A DNA stretch of 40,626 bases from Sphaeroforma sirkka (GCA_001586965.3 LUCW03000109.1:1-40626), one strand, 5' to 3'. Positions 1 through 11,471 are shown, numbered from the stretch's first letter. Program-made: numbers and translations. Notes: generated by a model from the sequence alone, not told the origin.

Positions 1-647
1 GCCACAGCAGCACCGATCGGACTACACGTACTAATACAGCAATTCCAACGTACATTGATGGCGATACTCTACGCTGTACCTTGTCCATCACTACATCGAC
101 GACATAGTTGTCGCTGGTGATGACAATGACAAACTTTTTAACATGATGAAGAACGCTATCCAACGCTTGACGTATTACAGTTTTCAAACTCAACGCAGAA
201 AAGTGCTACTTGGCGATCGCCGAAGTCATGATCCTGGGGAAGAAGGTGTCAGCAGAGAAACAAGCGAAGTTACTCGACTGGCCTACCCCACTACAGTATA
301 AATACATTCCTACCTCCTTAGTATTGGCAAATTACCATCATGAGCACATACTTAACTTCGTGAACAAAGTAGTATCTTTACGAGAACTCTGTAAACTCAA
401 ACCAAATGAATTGATCGGTGATCTACAGATGGGTACTGTATACTAATTGTTGGCAGTTTTATTCCTAGTAACTTTGAACAAGCTCAATACTTTGGTCCGA
501 GTAACATACACGTTTTCGCGGATGCAAGCCAATGTTCGTCTACCTCGGATTTGGACGAATGATGACAAGGAAGGAAACGACTGGTCCAAGGTGAATGGGT
601 GGATGAACCCTCCACGGGAGAACTACATAAGATGTTGCGGGAGATAA
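1..647 (+). pseudogene. Ty3/gypsy-type pol remnant (family G1): reverse transcriptase palm/thumb into RNase H
   Basis: This is the right part of an RT whose left part lies outside the window. Near 95-115 the plus strand encodes a YIDDI motif, the Ty3/gypsy form of the RT catalytic box (copia has YVDD). Near 205-260 it reads LAIAEVMILGKKVSAEK, which fits the thumb of gypsy RTs, and near 325-370 LANYHHEHILNFV resembles the conserved gypsy connection motif. Near 510-530 it encodes VFADAS, as at the start of an RNase H. It is a fossil with several breaks. It differs clearly from the Ty3-like RT at 14.3 kb (WYIDDISFG), so I treat it as another family. No LTR of it is visible. The family is fairly sure; the right boundary is a guess. 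Confidence 0.6.
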
Positions 648-813
648 AGGCAGACGGAGCAAGAGCGACAGTATGCTTTACCTTGAGTTCTGAGAGCGCC
701 GTGAGTTGACTGATTCAAGCAGTTGCTACAGGCAGAACCAGTGTTAGTGCCACGAACACCGTATACATTGCTGAAGCCTGTCAAGAACACATGTGGTAAG
801 ACGTCATAGGGAA

Positions 814-884
<71 letters not shown>

Positions 885-1110
885 ATACTTACATATAATA
901 TATATATATATATATTATTGATCACAGTAAACCAAGATTGTTTACCAAGCATAAAACTACGATCAAATGCCGGAGACTCAACAATGTCTATCCCAGCATC
1001 AACCAAGGAGAGAATCTAAACTCAGAGAGGGACACAGAAATATTACAGATGGAAATTTATCTCGGAGCCGAAGTGCCGGGAGTACGGAAACATCATTATA
1101 GAAAATCTCT
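648..1110. other. Unassigned spacer around a microsatellite
   Basis: I see no recognisable gene here. Short open frames exist, but their products resemble no family I know, and one is mostly translated microsatellite. The stretch may be decayed downstream pol of the element at 1-647, but no motif supports that. Confidence 0.5.
814..915. repeat. Compound CA/TA microsatellite
   Basis: A short (CA)n run passes directly into a long (TA)n run, which is interrupted near 881-899 and resumes to 915. It is read directly from the sequence. Tracts like this are prone to slippage and to length error. Confidence 0.97.
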
Positions 1111-1303
1111 GATCGGCATAAGGGCATCCCTAAATATCGGAGGAGTACAATCTAAACGTATAAGGCCAAAGATTACAATGGAAGCCACGATCAGTTGAAG
1201 AAATGGCGACACTACATTTGGATTGGGTCATAGAATAAGTAAGAACCTTTTTCACCTTAAGAGGTGTTTTTTTTAATGGCTCAAGGATCACGAGTCAAAT
1301 GCA

Positions 1304-1310
1304 TATAAAA
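1304..1310 (+). promoter_or_regulatory. TATA box of copia-2 LTR-like leader, first duplicate
   Basis: TATAAAA sits in GCATATAAAAGCAGG, with an AAATAAA about 20 bases downstream, the usual order near the U3/R border of an LTR. The LTR limits themselves could not be set. Confidence 0.45.
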
Positions 1311-1826
1311 GCAGGGACTCGAATCAAATAAATGACAACTATTCACTTAAAACTTAACCCACTTTAAGATACTTTATTATCTGAGAACAATAACTTATTA
1401 GGCCCGTTTTACCTCTACTCTGAGAATGACAAGCTTCGATTTGAAACCAAAGGTTAAATTCTGGTTTTGTATATGCCGGTGCAATGGGACCAATGGAAAT
1501 CTCAATTGGATATGATCCTGGGAAAACAGGGTCGCCTACAACTGATCGAAGCCGCTACACCACCTGACGACTACTATGAGACTCAACGTGAAACTTTTAC
1601 TCAAGAGGATAGTGGAGCAGCGTATGCGTCAATTGATCGGCATAAGGGCATCCCTAAATATCGGAGGAGTACAATCTAAACGTATAAGGCCAAAGATTAC
1701 AATGGAAGCCACGATCAGTTGAAGAAATGGCGACACTACACTTGGATTGGGTCATAGAATAAGTAAGAACCTTTTTCACCTTAAGATGTGTTTTTTTAAT
1801 GGCTCAAGGATCACGAGTCAAATGCA

Positions 1827-1833
1827 TATAAAA
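1827..1833 (+). promoter_or_regulatory. TATA box of copia-2 LTR-like leader, second duplicate
   Basis: This is the same TATAAAA in the same context as the first duplicate. It lies about 150 bases upstream of the gag start, so it is the one placed to drive the longer element remnant. Confidence 0.45.
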
Positions 1834-1965
1834 GCAGGGACTCGAATCAAATAAATGACAACTATTCACTTAAAACTTAACCCACTTTAAGATACTTTAT
1901 TATCTGAGAACAATAACTTATTAGGCCCGTTTTACCTCTACTCTGAGAATGACAAGCTTCGATTT

Positions 1966-4900
1966 GAAACCAAAGGTTAAATTCCTGGTTTTGGATAAGC
2001 CGGTGCAATGGGACCAATGGAAATCTTAATGGATATGATCCTGGGAAAACAGGGTCGCCTACAACTGATCGAAGCCGCTACACCACCTGACGACTACTAT
2101 GAGACTCAACGTGAAACTTTTACTCAAGAGGATAGTGGAGCCGCGTATGCGTCAATTTATCATACGATCTCTCGACGACTCCAACAGGAGTTACTCCATA
2201 TCATGAAGGAACCCTACGCGGTTTTCAAGGCATTGGAAAACAAATTGAAGATTAACACCCAGGGAGGAATTGGCCGTTTGAGAAAGGAGCTCTGGGCAAA
2301 AACGCAGAATAACGAAACTTTGAAGGCCTTTATTTGTGATATTAATTTGAAGAAAATGGAATTGGAGAAACGCGAGGCTCCACCGTCTGAGATTGACTTG
2401 AAGACCGTCTTGAAGGAAGGTCTCAATGAACGTTTTAAAGCAGCAAGAACTCATCTCAACACAGTTGATACTGACGTCATGAGTTACGAGGAGCTCTGCG
2501 AATATCTCCAAAAAATTCGATATGGAGGAAATCAAACATCGACCTCCAATACAAAGACTCGAGGAGGAGAGAGCACTTTCTGCCAGAACAGACCGAAAGT
2601 GCTTCAATTGTAGCAAACCAGGTCGCCTTGCTCGTGATTGTCGATCCAAGCATCACATACCCAGACCGCATGTCTACTCTGACCGCAGGAAACATCGCAA
2701 ATCTTATGAAAACCGATACTCCAAACAATCGTGGAAATAATTCCGACGAACGACATCACTGTAATAGAGCTGATGAGTCCAAGTCTTACCGCAAGGACTA
2801 TTCAACACCGAAATCTACACCCTACTCGCGACGTGCTGACTATCCGTCGGAGAAACTCAACTATCATCAAGATAAACGTAATGAATTTTTACAGAAAAAC
2901 ATCTAACGTAAGAGGATACTACTCGAGGAGGAAATACGTAAACCTCCTAAATCAAGGCTTAATTTGGACAAGAATGATGATCAAAACTCGAGTAGTGACG
3001 ATGAAGGCGTTAGAACATTCTCAGCAGTTGCCGACTATGTCGAATCTGACGTCGAATTGTCGGATGATGACATGCCAGAAGCCATCATGGCAACACCCGA
3101 AACTTGCCCTGTATTTGGGATGAAACCAAACACCGAGTCGGACGAGAGAGAACTATCAGATTTTATTATAAATAATCCAAACTTGTAGTTCGGACGAAGA
3201 CGACGGACCGCCAGGACTTTTACTCGACAGCTCTAGTGAGGATGACTAAGATGACCTACCCGACCTAATGTCCGACAGCGACTCCGAAGAATATGAAGTT
3301 TTAGTGATAAATTCAATGAGGACGTTATCTCTTCACCAATCAAAGCCATAGACTCTGAGAGAATTTTCGGTCAAAGAGCATCCACGACTGACAAAATAAC
3401 AATGACTGAACCTAGTGGGACTCTGGAGAATGGAGCCTCAATCCACAGTATTAACGATTTGGAGTTGATATCAAACGCAAAACGTCACTTCACAAACGTA
3501 CACCTAGCTGACGGGTCTATTAGAATCGACATGGATGACATAGTCTGCCTCTTACTAACACCCCAACACCTATTATATAATTGTGAGCAGAAGCTAGGCG
3601 CTTACGTCGTACCCCTGGATTTTTTTTCAAAAGAATTTGTCTACGCCGCTAGTTGGTATGGACGACTAGCGCACCCGGATCATCTACCCAAGGACCTGCC
3701 ACCACCTATCGACTATCATGCGGAACTGCGAGTCCTGTATCATGGGTAAACTTGTCAGACGTCGGACACGAAAGATCAGAAAGAACGGCCCATCCGAAAA
3801 CCCAATGGACTTACTCTATATTGACCTTATTGGGAAATTTAAACGGAGCATTGGAGGAAACTGCTATGGCCTAACTCTCATTGACGACTGATTAAATTTC
3901 GAGAAAATTGAACCACTACCCACCAAGAAGGCGCCAGTAGCATATGACGCCTTACTCGGAGCACTAGACGATGTAACAGTACTGAGTGGAAGGAAAGCGA
4001 ACGTTTTACAATTCGACCGAGGCTCGGAATTTGTGGATAAGGAAGTAGAAACTAACTTACGAAGACTTGGCTACAATGTTCGATCAACACCGAAAGACCC
4101 GCCACAGCACAGTGGAAAAATTGAGCGGAGTCACCGTACCAATTTAGGAAGAGCTAGGGCGACTCTGCACAACTCCGGCTTAGGTGACGAGGTTTGGAGT
4201 GAGGCATACCAACATGTCACAGACGCTCATAACATCGTCGGGAGTAAGAGGAACCCGACAACACCAATCGAAAGATTCACTGGCCGAAAACCAAATTATA
4301 ACCGTTTTCGAACCGTCGGCAGCAAATGTTTATGGCGGAAGACGACTAAAAAAAGCAACAAATGGGATAAGCGCGCTCGCCGTGGAATTGTGATGGCTAA
4401 CCCTCAGCGAACCACCTCTGATACTTTCTGAGTTTTTAGTCCAGAAACCAACAGAGTATCACGAACCAGAGATATATGTTCTTTTGAGGATGAATTTTAC
4501 ATATGGAGGGATGGACAATGTACGGAGCAGACTACAAGAAGAAAAGCTGAGCTGACGAACGACGACTTATTGACCGTATCTTCACAGCCTATGGAACCAG
4601 GCGAAAACTCAAGCCGCCTCTAGTAAACACTATCGAGAGCCAGTGTACTCTGATGTTATATCATAATAAAATTGTTCTACTGCTTCCAGAGACCAAACTG
4701 ACACCGTATCAGCTCACATCTTAAAAGCGGAAAAAGGCCGGTCGCCGATCTTCGAGAGAGGTCACAAATTTGCAAATTTCAGACAATCCAGATTGGATGA
4801 ACAACAAGAACAATAACAGTTGTCGCTCTCGACGAAGAAGAAACTCGACAACTGCCTTCTCAGCTACTCAACACCAGCCACAACCAACGCCGGAGAGGCC

Positions 4901-5283
4901 GGCGCAGATCCCAATTCCCAAGACTTTCCGGGAGATTGACAATATTTCCAATAAAAAGGAGTGGATGGACGCAGCGACCAAAGAAGTCCGAGACCTGGTG
5001 GAACGAGGGACCATCACTCTTGTAGACTCTAAACCTGCAAAAGCACGATTATGAACTCCAAATGGGTCTTTATTCCCAAAATGGACTCTGCTGGAAAAAT
5101 CGAGCGTTTTTTAAAGGACGACTGACCGTAGCTGGATACAGTGCTGTCGAAGGAGTGGATTTCGAACGGAGTGACGCCAAAGTAGTGAGCAAAGAGACCG
5201 TCCGAATTTGTTTGGCACATGAGACAGGGGTGTCAGTAAGAATAAGCCAATGTGACGTCACAATTCTCGAACTTAGTGAATAA
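1966..5283 (+). pseudogene. gag-pol: Copia-2 gag-pol remnant
   Basis: Gag begins near 1950 and is readable to about 2610, ending in a zinc-knuckle-type stretch near 2600-2645 (CFNCSKPG...DC), which would bind RNA. An acidic, Asp/Ser-rich linker follows to about 3340. The protease-like part near 3410-3520 holds a GASIHSIND motif where copia proteases carry their active site. A GAG-pre-integrase-like stretch (WYGRLAHPDHLP) lies near 3650. The right half of the integrase core is at about 3930-4300, with HSGKIERSHRTNLGRARATL near 4105-4165 as the glutamate region. RT starts near 4915 (IPKTFREIDN...KKEWMDAATKEV), and SKETVRICLA near 5190 is typical of copia RT. It is broken many times and not functional as it stands. 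The family call is firm; the exact limits are not. Confidence 0.7.
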
Positions 5284-5610
5284 TGGACTATTTGGAAGAG
5301 ACCGTAAAATGGACAAGGCCCTTCAAGAGGAAGAGACTTTAACTGGCTGGTATTTTACAGATGAAAGCCATTGGTAGAGACAAGTAAACAAGGAATATCT
5401 AACCTTAAAAGGGTATATAATCCTTGTGAAGCTAGGAGATATGAAACGTGAACCTGAAGACAGGTTCGTAAGCAGGTTGTATAAATGGACGAGGAATATT
5501 AGCAGATAGAGGTAGTGTTTAGATGTTAATAAATAGCTTACTGAAAACTAACATAAAGTGATTTTGGTCAGAGTAAAAATCTTACTCTGTACCTTGTTTC
5601 CCGAATTACA
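5284..5610 (+). repeat. Possible 5' LTR of the Ty3-like element that copy A interrupts
   Basis: No coding motif is visible. The stretch has a TATA box (TATATAA, 5414-5420), an AATAAA-like site near 5529, a small perfect hairpin at 5569-5589 (CAGAGTAA and TTACTCTG) and an end in ACA at 5610, where the target site of copy A begins. Beyond copy A the sequence runs into a short leader and a gag-like open frame. That order suits a 5' LTR. I found no second copy of it in the window, so this stays an inference. Confidence 0.33.
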
Positions 5611-5615
5611 GTGAC
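5611..5615. repeat. Target-site duplication of copy A, left (GTGAC)
   Basis: The same five bases occur at 11386-11390, immediately outside the right LTR. Five bases is the usual target duplication of copia integrases. Copy A is thus a true insertion with both ends intact. Confidence 0.9.
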
Positions 5616-6068
5616 TGTGAATTTTTCAACTCTGTGAAAGTGCTCTTTATTTACTTTTGTATTCCGTATTTATACTATTTTTCGTCAAAATTGAACGGCC
5701 CTTTCGGCTCGAAAATTTCCTTTGCCAAAGAAATTCCAACGGACGTGCGCGATCTATTTTTAGATTCCATCTCTAAAAAAATACAAACACAATTTCTTCA
5801 AATACACTTAAACTTCCAAGACTCATAACTCAATGAATATTGACTCAAACAACTTGAATAAGGTGTCATATGAAAGGGAAACCCATTTCCTATCAAATGA
5901 CACCTGTAACAAAATCACACGTATAATAGGTCAAACACAATCGGCGTACGAACCACATTCGTAAACACAACATACAAAAAACATACTTAGATAATTGGTT
6001 CCTCGATGGACTAGGTCTGAGTCCAACACTTAAACATCATTCACCTTTGACAATATGATTTTTCTACA
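5616..6068 (-). repeat. Copia-1 copy A, 3' LTR
   Basis: On the minus strand it begins TGTAGAAAAATCATATTG and ends TTGAAAAATTCACA, so it has the TG...CA ends. It contains the 44-45-bp palindrome typical of this family at 5861-5905. The polypurine tract lies directly beyond it at 6069-6076. Confidence 0.95.
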
Positions 6069-6076
6069 CTCCCCAT
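6069..6076 (-). other. Polypurine tract of copy A
   Basis: The minus strand reads ATGGGGAG immediately before the 3' LTR. In this family the purine run at this place would prime plus-strand DNA synthesis. The same element precedes the 3' LTR in all copies. Confidence 0.8.
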
Positions 6077-6126
6077 GGACGCAAGACATAGTCATCGGAC
6101 ATCATTCGATATATCTCCCCCACAAA

Positions 6127-9100
6127 CTAGCCACAACGACAAAGAGATGTAGACATGACAGCACATCGGTAGCAGCGGCGTTTCATCATATGACTTCGGT
6201 ACTTCACGAAAGCAACCTTAGGCAATGCCTTGGTCAAGGCATCAGCAACCATCAACTCAGACCGGCAGTCCTCCAATGAGATGATCTTCTTTGCGCATAA
6301 CTCTCGCACATAATGATATTTGATATCAATATGCTTACTGCGCTTGGTGGTCAATTCCTCAGCCATCTTCTTAGCAGTCTGATTGTCCTCGTAACAAACT
6401 ACAGATTGATCAGTGGCTCGTCCTAGCTCAGATAGCAAATTCAAAGCAGTTTTACATCACGGCAAGACTCTGCAAGACTGACATACTCTGCCTCAGAAGT
6501 ACTTAGGGTGACAAGTGTCTGACGGCGCGCCCCCCCAGTAGACTGGGGCATTTGTGATGAATACCAGATAGCCAGAACGAGATCGCTTGTCTTTCTCGCC
6601 CCCATAGCTTGCATCGGCATACGCACAAAGTTTCAAGTCGTTCCCGGCTTCATAGAAGATTCCCCAGTGTTTGGTAGCCTCCAAGTATCCGCACAGATTT
6701 CTTGCGGCAGCCTCTCTCGCCTTAGTCGGCTGGTCAAGGTATCGGCTCTGTGAACTTGTCGCAAAAGCAATATCAGGACGCGTACCCACAGCTGCAAACA
6801 TAAGGGAACCTATGATACCACGGTAGTCTGAATCCTGCACCAATGTACCAGGCCGATTCACGTCGAAAGATGTACTCATAGGTGTACTGACCCTTTCAAT
6901 GGTCCATACTTCTGCGCTAGCTTCTCAATATATGCCGGCTGCAAGATGAAAATTCCTCTTTCAGACATATCAATTTTCCATCCGAGGAAAAACCGTGGAG
7001 ACCCCATCGACTTGACGTCGAACTCTGTCTCGATCTTCTTCAATATCTTCTCCCCATTCGACGTGAAGTCGAAAATATCAAACCGTCATCAACATAAAGT
7101 ACCAGAAAGCAGTTCTTCCGAATAAAGAGACAAGGGTCCGTAAGACTTGGCCGGAATCCAACATCATTAACGAGGAAATCTCTGAAGCGCACAAACCAAC
7201 ATAATCCGGCTTGCTTGAGTCCATAGATACTCTTCTTCAGCTCGCAAATAGCACCCTCCTTAATCAACTGGTGATCCTCATCACTTAGTAGATCACCAAC
7301 TATTTCAACGAAACCAGTGGGGATCTCCGAGCAGACGTACTCTTCCAAATTACCATGAAAAAAATGCAGTTTTGACATCGAACTGCAATACATCCAAGTT
7401 CTCAGATGCAGCGATAGCCAAACATGCACGCACAGTCTCTTTTGTGACTACAGGTGACGATGTCTCCACATAATCTCGACCATACTGTTGTGCAAATCCC
7501 TTCGCACATAGGCGGGCTTTTTTATGTCGTATCACTGCGCCGCTTTCATCACGCTTGAGAGTGAGAACCCACTTGAGTCCCAGAGGCTTTGTCCGGGCCT
7601 TGCAGCGCTGCTGAAGTTTCCAAACCTTCATCTTCAGCATTGAACGTAGCTCGTCTCTCATGGCTGCGCGGAAGTGCTTCTCATCAGCAGACCCAGTCAA
7701 GTCTTTGAAGGACAATTCATCATCGGCCAGAAATCCAAAGTTAGATTCTTCATGATCTCGTTTACGATCTCGTCGAAGTTTCGAAGTTTGTCGAGGTGGG
7801 GTTCCACTTGATTGACGTTCACGTTTTCTCTCCGAGTCCAAGTCCGTACGAGCCTTAGAGCTGATCCGCGGGGACATCATGTCATTGGCTCGGTCGCGTG
7901 TACGATCTACGCGGGTTTTCAATCGCCTGCCACCTCTCGTAGGTGTCTGCTTACCAGGTAAATCACGTTTCTGGTGATTGAGTGGGCGACGAGCACAACC
8001 AGGATAGGATGTTCACCGGGTCCTGATTCATCACCTCCATCAGTAGATGATTCATCTATAGTGACATCATCGTCGGCGGCATCATCCATGGGACCATCTC
8101 CATCACTATCCGTATCTGATTCTGACGCTGAAGTATCCTGTTACCATCACTTGCTCTACTTCATCGTCAATACTATCTTCGTCACCCTCGGAATTATTGA
8201 CTTTGACCCTTTCAACGTGACTGGCAATCGTGGGCTCAAGGCGATAATCTCGACTATTCACAACACGCTTTGTCTCTAGGTTGTAAATTCGCATACTGCC
8301 GCCAACAGTATTAAGGCTAGGACCTAGTAAAATATCTTCCTGACACCCTTCTTGCCGAATTTCTTGTTATGTTTTCCGGTCAAGAAATATACTTTCGCAC
8401 CAAAAGGAATTGTTGTCTGCGACAAATCAGGTTTAACTCCTGACCATAGTTCTGCCCGCGACTTAGCACCACCTCGTTGTGGCATTACGTTGATCAACCA
8501 ACAAGCATAGGTAACCGCTTCAAGCCAAAACTCATCGCCCAGTCCAGCCTGCAGTAGAAGAACCCGGGCCATCTCGATTAGGGTTCGATGTGCACGCTCA
8601 CATCTTCCATTATGTTCAGGAGTACGTGCTGCCGTCAAACTCTGCTTTATGCCTCTTGCTGATAGCATAGACTTCCAAGTCTCGTTGACAAACTCGCCCC
8701 CTCTATCACTATGAGCCTTCTTCGGGAATCGCTTCAACACTGCAAATTCAGTGTCCAGCAAGTGACGCATTGCAGCAGTCGCATCACTTTTGCTTCAGGC
8801 CCAAACACCAGTAGTGGTCCGTTGCATCGTCAAGAACCTGGAGACCGAATTGTTTGCCAGTGAGTGACGGTGTCTTCGAGGTCTCGAGATATCTACGTAC
8901 AGCTTCGATCCCGGAACTTCTAGAACCACAGATTTACGTTTACCCTTCGACCCGACCAACTTGCGAGTAATTCTGGCCCGCGTCATCTTGCCCTGCACGC
9001 AAGCTCTACAGAAGGGAAGCTTCTCACCCCAACGTCTGGCAACTTTCTCCATTCCTGCGCAAACCATTGTCTCTTTCATCAGTTCCAAGCTTACATGGCC

Positions 9101-10724
9101 AAGTCTATGATGCCACATGAGCATATCTGCTTCACCATCATCGGATGCCACAAGGGCCTTATCTTCATCGATAATCTTTGTACCCGAATGTGCTCGGTTG
9201 ACGGGCGACTTCAGATCCTTCAGGGAAACGATGTATAGCCCTTGTCTAACCGTTGCTTTCACCAAACCACCCTGCGGATCAAATAATGTGCAGTCGTTCT
9301 TCTCGCACGTCGCCTTCCAGCCGTTCTTAACAAGCTGTCGTACGGATAAAAGTTGAACACCCGCCTTAGGAATGAGAAGAGCTAAACCAGTCTCAGGACA
9401 GCCGCGCAACTCTCCCTCACCATCTGCATGCAGTTTAGTGTTGCCAAGCCCGGTCAATCGCTTGTTAGATGGTCTTGCTGCAGACAGAGCATCCTCCAAT
9501 ACAACAACATGCTTGCTGGCACCTGTGTCAACCACAAGCTCGTTAGCAGATAAGACCAGATCACCCACGCCCAGCAATGCAAACGCCGAATGTTCGCTGA
9601 TTGTGTTATCCAATTCAGCTTCAGCGATTGAGGTGACGGATCCATCCACAAGTAGATCATCCTCGGCAAAGGTGTCATCATCGTCGAGTGTAGTACAGTT
9701 ATCTTCATCTGTAGCTGAGATAAAGCCACCCTGAACTTCATAATCCGATGATGAAAACCTCCAGATAGCAACCCGGGTGGAGCATCCAATTCATCATCAA
9801 ATTTGCTCTCGGCATCAGAAGAATCAGAATCGGTGGAATCACACATCAAGGCCGGCATACCATCATCACTGTCGGAATCTCCGTCATCACCGATCGCCAT
9901 CAATCCAAATCCGAAATAGCCATTGTCATCATCATTCTCATCGTCGAGATCTGGGCAGTCTCGTTTGATATGCCCTGGTTTCTTGCAATTCAAACACGCC
10001 ATCTTACCACGACAATTAGCCTGAGTATGCCCGGGCTTAAGGCACTTGAAACAAGTAAGCTCCCGGCCATCTCTACTACCAAAGTCACCTCTTGGTCGGT
10101 CGAAACCACCTCCTCGTCGACCCTTCTGGGCTTGGTGGTTACCCTTGTGATATCGTCCATTAGCATAAAGACCGATATCTTCGTCGTCGTTGTCATCATC
10201 GTAGACACCGAGTCCAGTCTCAAACACAATGGCGGCTTCCTTCACTTGCTCATAGCTGAATCGATTTCCGTTTGCAAACTTCGCATTCAAGTCAATCTTC
10301 AGCGGCGCAAACTGACGTGGAAGGCCCTTCATGAAGGATATGCGTTTCCGAATGTTAGTCAACTCATCCCCTGACCTGCAAGCTGGCCAAATAGAATCTC
10401 ACATCGGTCGGCGAGTTCAGCAACATTTTCTCCATCGTTCATCTTCATCCTATCTAACTTCTGAGTCAACGCGTCCAGATTGGCCTCCGTCTGGCGGTTC
10501 ATTGCGGTAGCGATCTGGGCCAAGGCAACTGCAGGGTTATCAGTGTTACGGACGTATCCAAGACAACAGTCTTCAACGCTCTGGACAATCATGGAGTAGG
10601 CAATCTCCCTCTCACGGTCTGTAGCGGCATTGAAGACGGCCTTTTCCTTCAGCTTAGCTTCCATCTTCAACTTCCAGTTCGGGTAGCCGGTGGCATCCTT
10701 CAGTTTGGGCTCCACGTACTTCAT
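6127..10724 (-). pseudogene. gag-pol: Copia-1 gag-pol of copy A
   Basis: One polyprotein region of about 4.6 kb, the usual size for copia. Reading leftwards from the start at 10724 (MKYVEPKLKDATGYPNWKLK): gag to about 10080; two CCHC zinc knuckles at about 9965-10065; an acidic linker; protease with LVVDTGASKH near 9520-9545; GAG-pre-integrase (WHHRLGHVS...CRACVQGK) at about 8990-9130; integrase core with HSDRGGEF and the NGRCERAHRT glutamate region, about 8325-8950; a second acidic linker near 8020-8215; RT from about 7650 to 7040 with the YVDD box at 7085-7099; and RNase H to about 6130 (CAYADASYGG, TSEAEYVSLAES, KHIDIKYHYVRE). It is a fossil with about eight or nine breaks, at least one shared with D, E and F but not with B. 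Confidence 0.92.
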
Positions 10725-10745
10725 CCTCTCGGTTTGGTGATCAGT

Positions 10746-10836
10746 GGCTCTCTAGCTCTCTCTCTCTCAAATCAGCGTTCTCTAGCTCTCTCTCTCTCTC
10801 AAATCAGCGTTCTCTAGCTCTCTCTCAAATCAGCGT

Positions 10837-10870
<34 letters not shown>

Positions 10871-10871
10871 T
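10746..10871 (-). repeat. (CT)n / GA-rich minisatellite in the leader of copy A
   Basis: Between the primer-binding site and the gag start lie CT runs (GA on the coding strand), interrupted several times by the word AAATCAGCGTTCTCTAGCT. This makes a small minisatellite of about 30-base units. The same leader, with different unit numbers, occurs in copies B, D and E. Confidence 0.93.
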
Positions 10872-10915
10872 AGGCACTCGAGTCGCCTTGGTCTCCTAAA
10901 ATTTCTAGCTTTTAG

Positions 10916-10933
10916 TCCCGTCCGCTGCTTCCA
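10916..10933 (-). other. Primer-binding site of copy A
   Basis: Directly inside the 5' LTR the minus strand reads TGGAAGCAGCGGACGGGA. A TGG start abutting the LTR is the hallmark of a tRNA primer site, since it pairs with the CCA end of a tRNA. The same bases sit at this place in copies B, D and E. It does not match the initiator-methionine site familiar from plant copia elements; which tRNA it pairs with is not known. Confidence 0.7.
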
Positions 10934-11385
10934 TGTGAATTTTTTTCAACTCTGTGAAAGTGCTCTTTATTTACTTTTTTGTATTCCGTATTTATACTAT
11001 TTTTCGTCAAAATTGAACGGCCCTTTCGGCTCGAAAGTTTCCTTTGCCAAAGAAATTCCAACGGACGTGCGCGATCTATTTTTAGATTCCATCTCTAAAA
11101 ATACAAACACAATTTCTTCAAATACACTTAAACTTCCAAGACTCATAACTCAATGAATATTCACTCAAACAACTTGAATAAGGTGTCATATGAAAGGAAA
11201 CCCATTTCCTATCAAATGACACCTGTAACAAAATTATACATTTAATAGGTCAAACACAATCGGCCTACGAAATACATTCGTAAACACAACATACAAAACA
11301 TCGTTAGATAACCGGTTCCTCGATGGACTAGGTCTGAGTCCAACACTTAAACATCATTCACCTTTGACAATATGATTTTTCTACA
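10934..11385 (-). repeat. Copia-1 copy A, 5' LTR
   Basis: 452 bp with TG...CA ends on the minus strand, clearly the partner of the LTR at 5616-6068. It contains the family palindrome at 11181-11224 and would hold the promoter for the copy A transcript, running leftwards. Confidence 0.95.
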
Positions 11386-11390
11386 GTGAC
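11386..11390. repeat. Target-site duplication of copy A, right (GTGAC)
   Basis: It is identical to 5611-5615 and lies directly outside the 5' LTR. Confidence 0.9.
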
Positions 11391-11471
11391 AGTATCCTGA
11401 GCACAGAACGTAAATTACAACGTAGAATAGGATACTAGCAAAAATATTCTAGATATGACTGGAGAGAAAGT

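Larger units (their letters stand above)
1111..2157 (+). repeat. Tandem direct duplication, two units of about 524 bp (1111-1634 and 1635-2157)
   Basis: Both units begin GATCGGCATAAGGGCATCCC and run nearly identically to GCGTATGCGTCAATT. They differ at only a handful of bases, so the duplication is recent or an assembly effect. Each unit holds a promoter-like stretch with a TATA box (1304-1310 and 1827-1833), an AATAAA-like site just downstream, and the first codons of a copia gag. Only the second unit runs on into the rest of gag. Confidence 0.92.
1111..5283 (+). mobile_element. Copia-2 LTR retrotransposon, 3'-truncated fossil (fragment 1)
   Basis: A Ty1/copia element in plus orientation, truncated within RT. 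The order is an LTR-like leader and gag start (twice, in the tandem duplication), gag, one zinc knuckle, acidic linker, protease-like stretch, GAG-pre-integrase region, integrase and the start of RT. That order, integrase before RT, marks copia. It carries many breaks, more than the copia-1 copies, and so looks older. No 3' LTR or RNase H is present; the RT match fades near 5283, where an LTR-like stretch begins. A second fragment of the same family lies at 11784-13465. Confidence 0.75.
5616..11385 (-). mobile_element. Copia-1 copy A, full-length LTR retrotransposon with target duplication
   Basis: This is a Ty1/copia element of 5.77 kb on the minus strand. It has two LTRs (5616-6068 and 10934-11385), a polypurine tract next to the left LTR, a primer-binding site next to the right LTR, and GTGAC duplicated outside both. 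By eye the LTRs differ by about a dozen substitutions over some 445 positions, near 3 percent, so it is fairly young. It is full length but broken, with about eight or nine breaks in gag-pol. It lies between a possible LTR on the left and a gag-like start on the right, so it probably inserted into the leader of the Ty3-like element. Confidence 0.93.

Noticed and set aside
623-1006. Minus-strand open frame with Tyr-Ile and Cys-Val repeats
   Set aside because: It is mostly translated CA/TA microsatellite with no motif outside it.
5569-5589. Perfect 8-bp hairpin as a terminator
   Set aside because: It has no U-run and the setting is a eukaryotic LTR-like stretch; a bacterial-type terminator makes no sense here.
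9372-10374. Long antisense open frames over gag and protease (also near 18155-18929, 28170-29019 and 39012-40153)
   Set aside because: They recur at the same place in every copy and mirror the coding strand. Acidic Asp codons give His/Ser-rich antisense frames. There is no family match.
10746-10871. Regularly spaced repeats that might suggest a CRISPR array
   Set aside because: The units are low-complexity CT runs with no distinct spacers, they lie in a retrotransposon leader, and the genome is eukaryotic.
11391-11436. AGTATCCT and AGGATACT inverted pair after the possible LTR as a self-priming structure
   Set aside because: Only eight bases, with no other sign of self-priming as known in some fungal Ty3-like elements; chance is likely.
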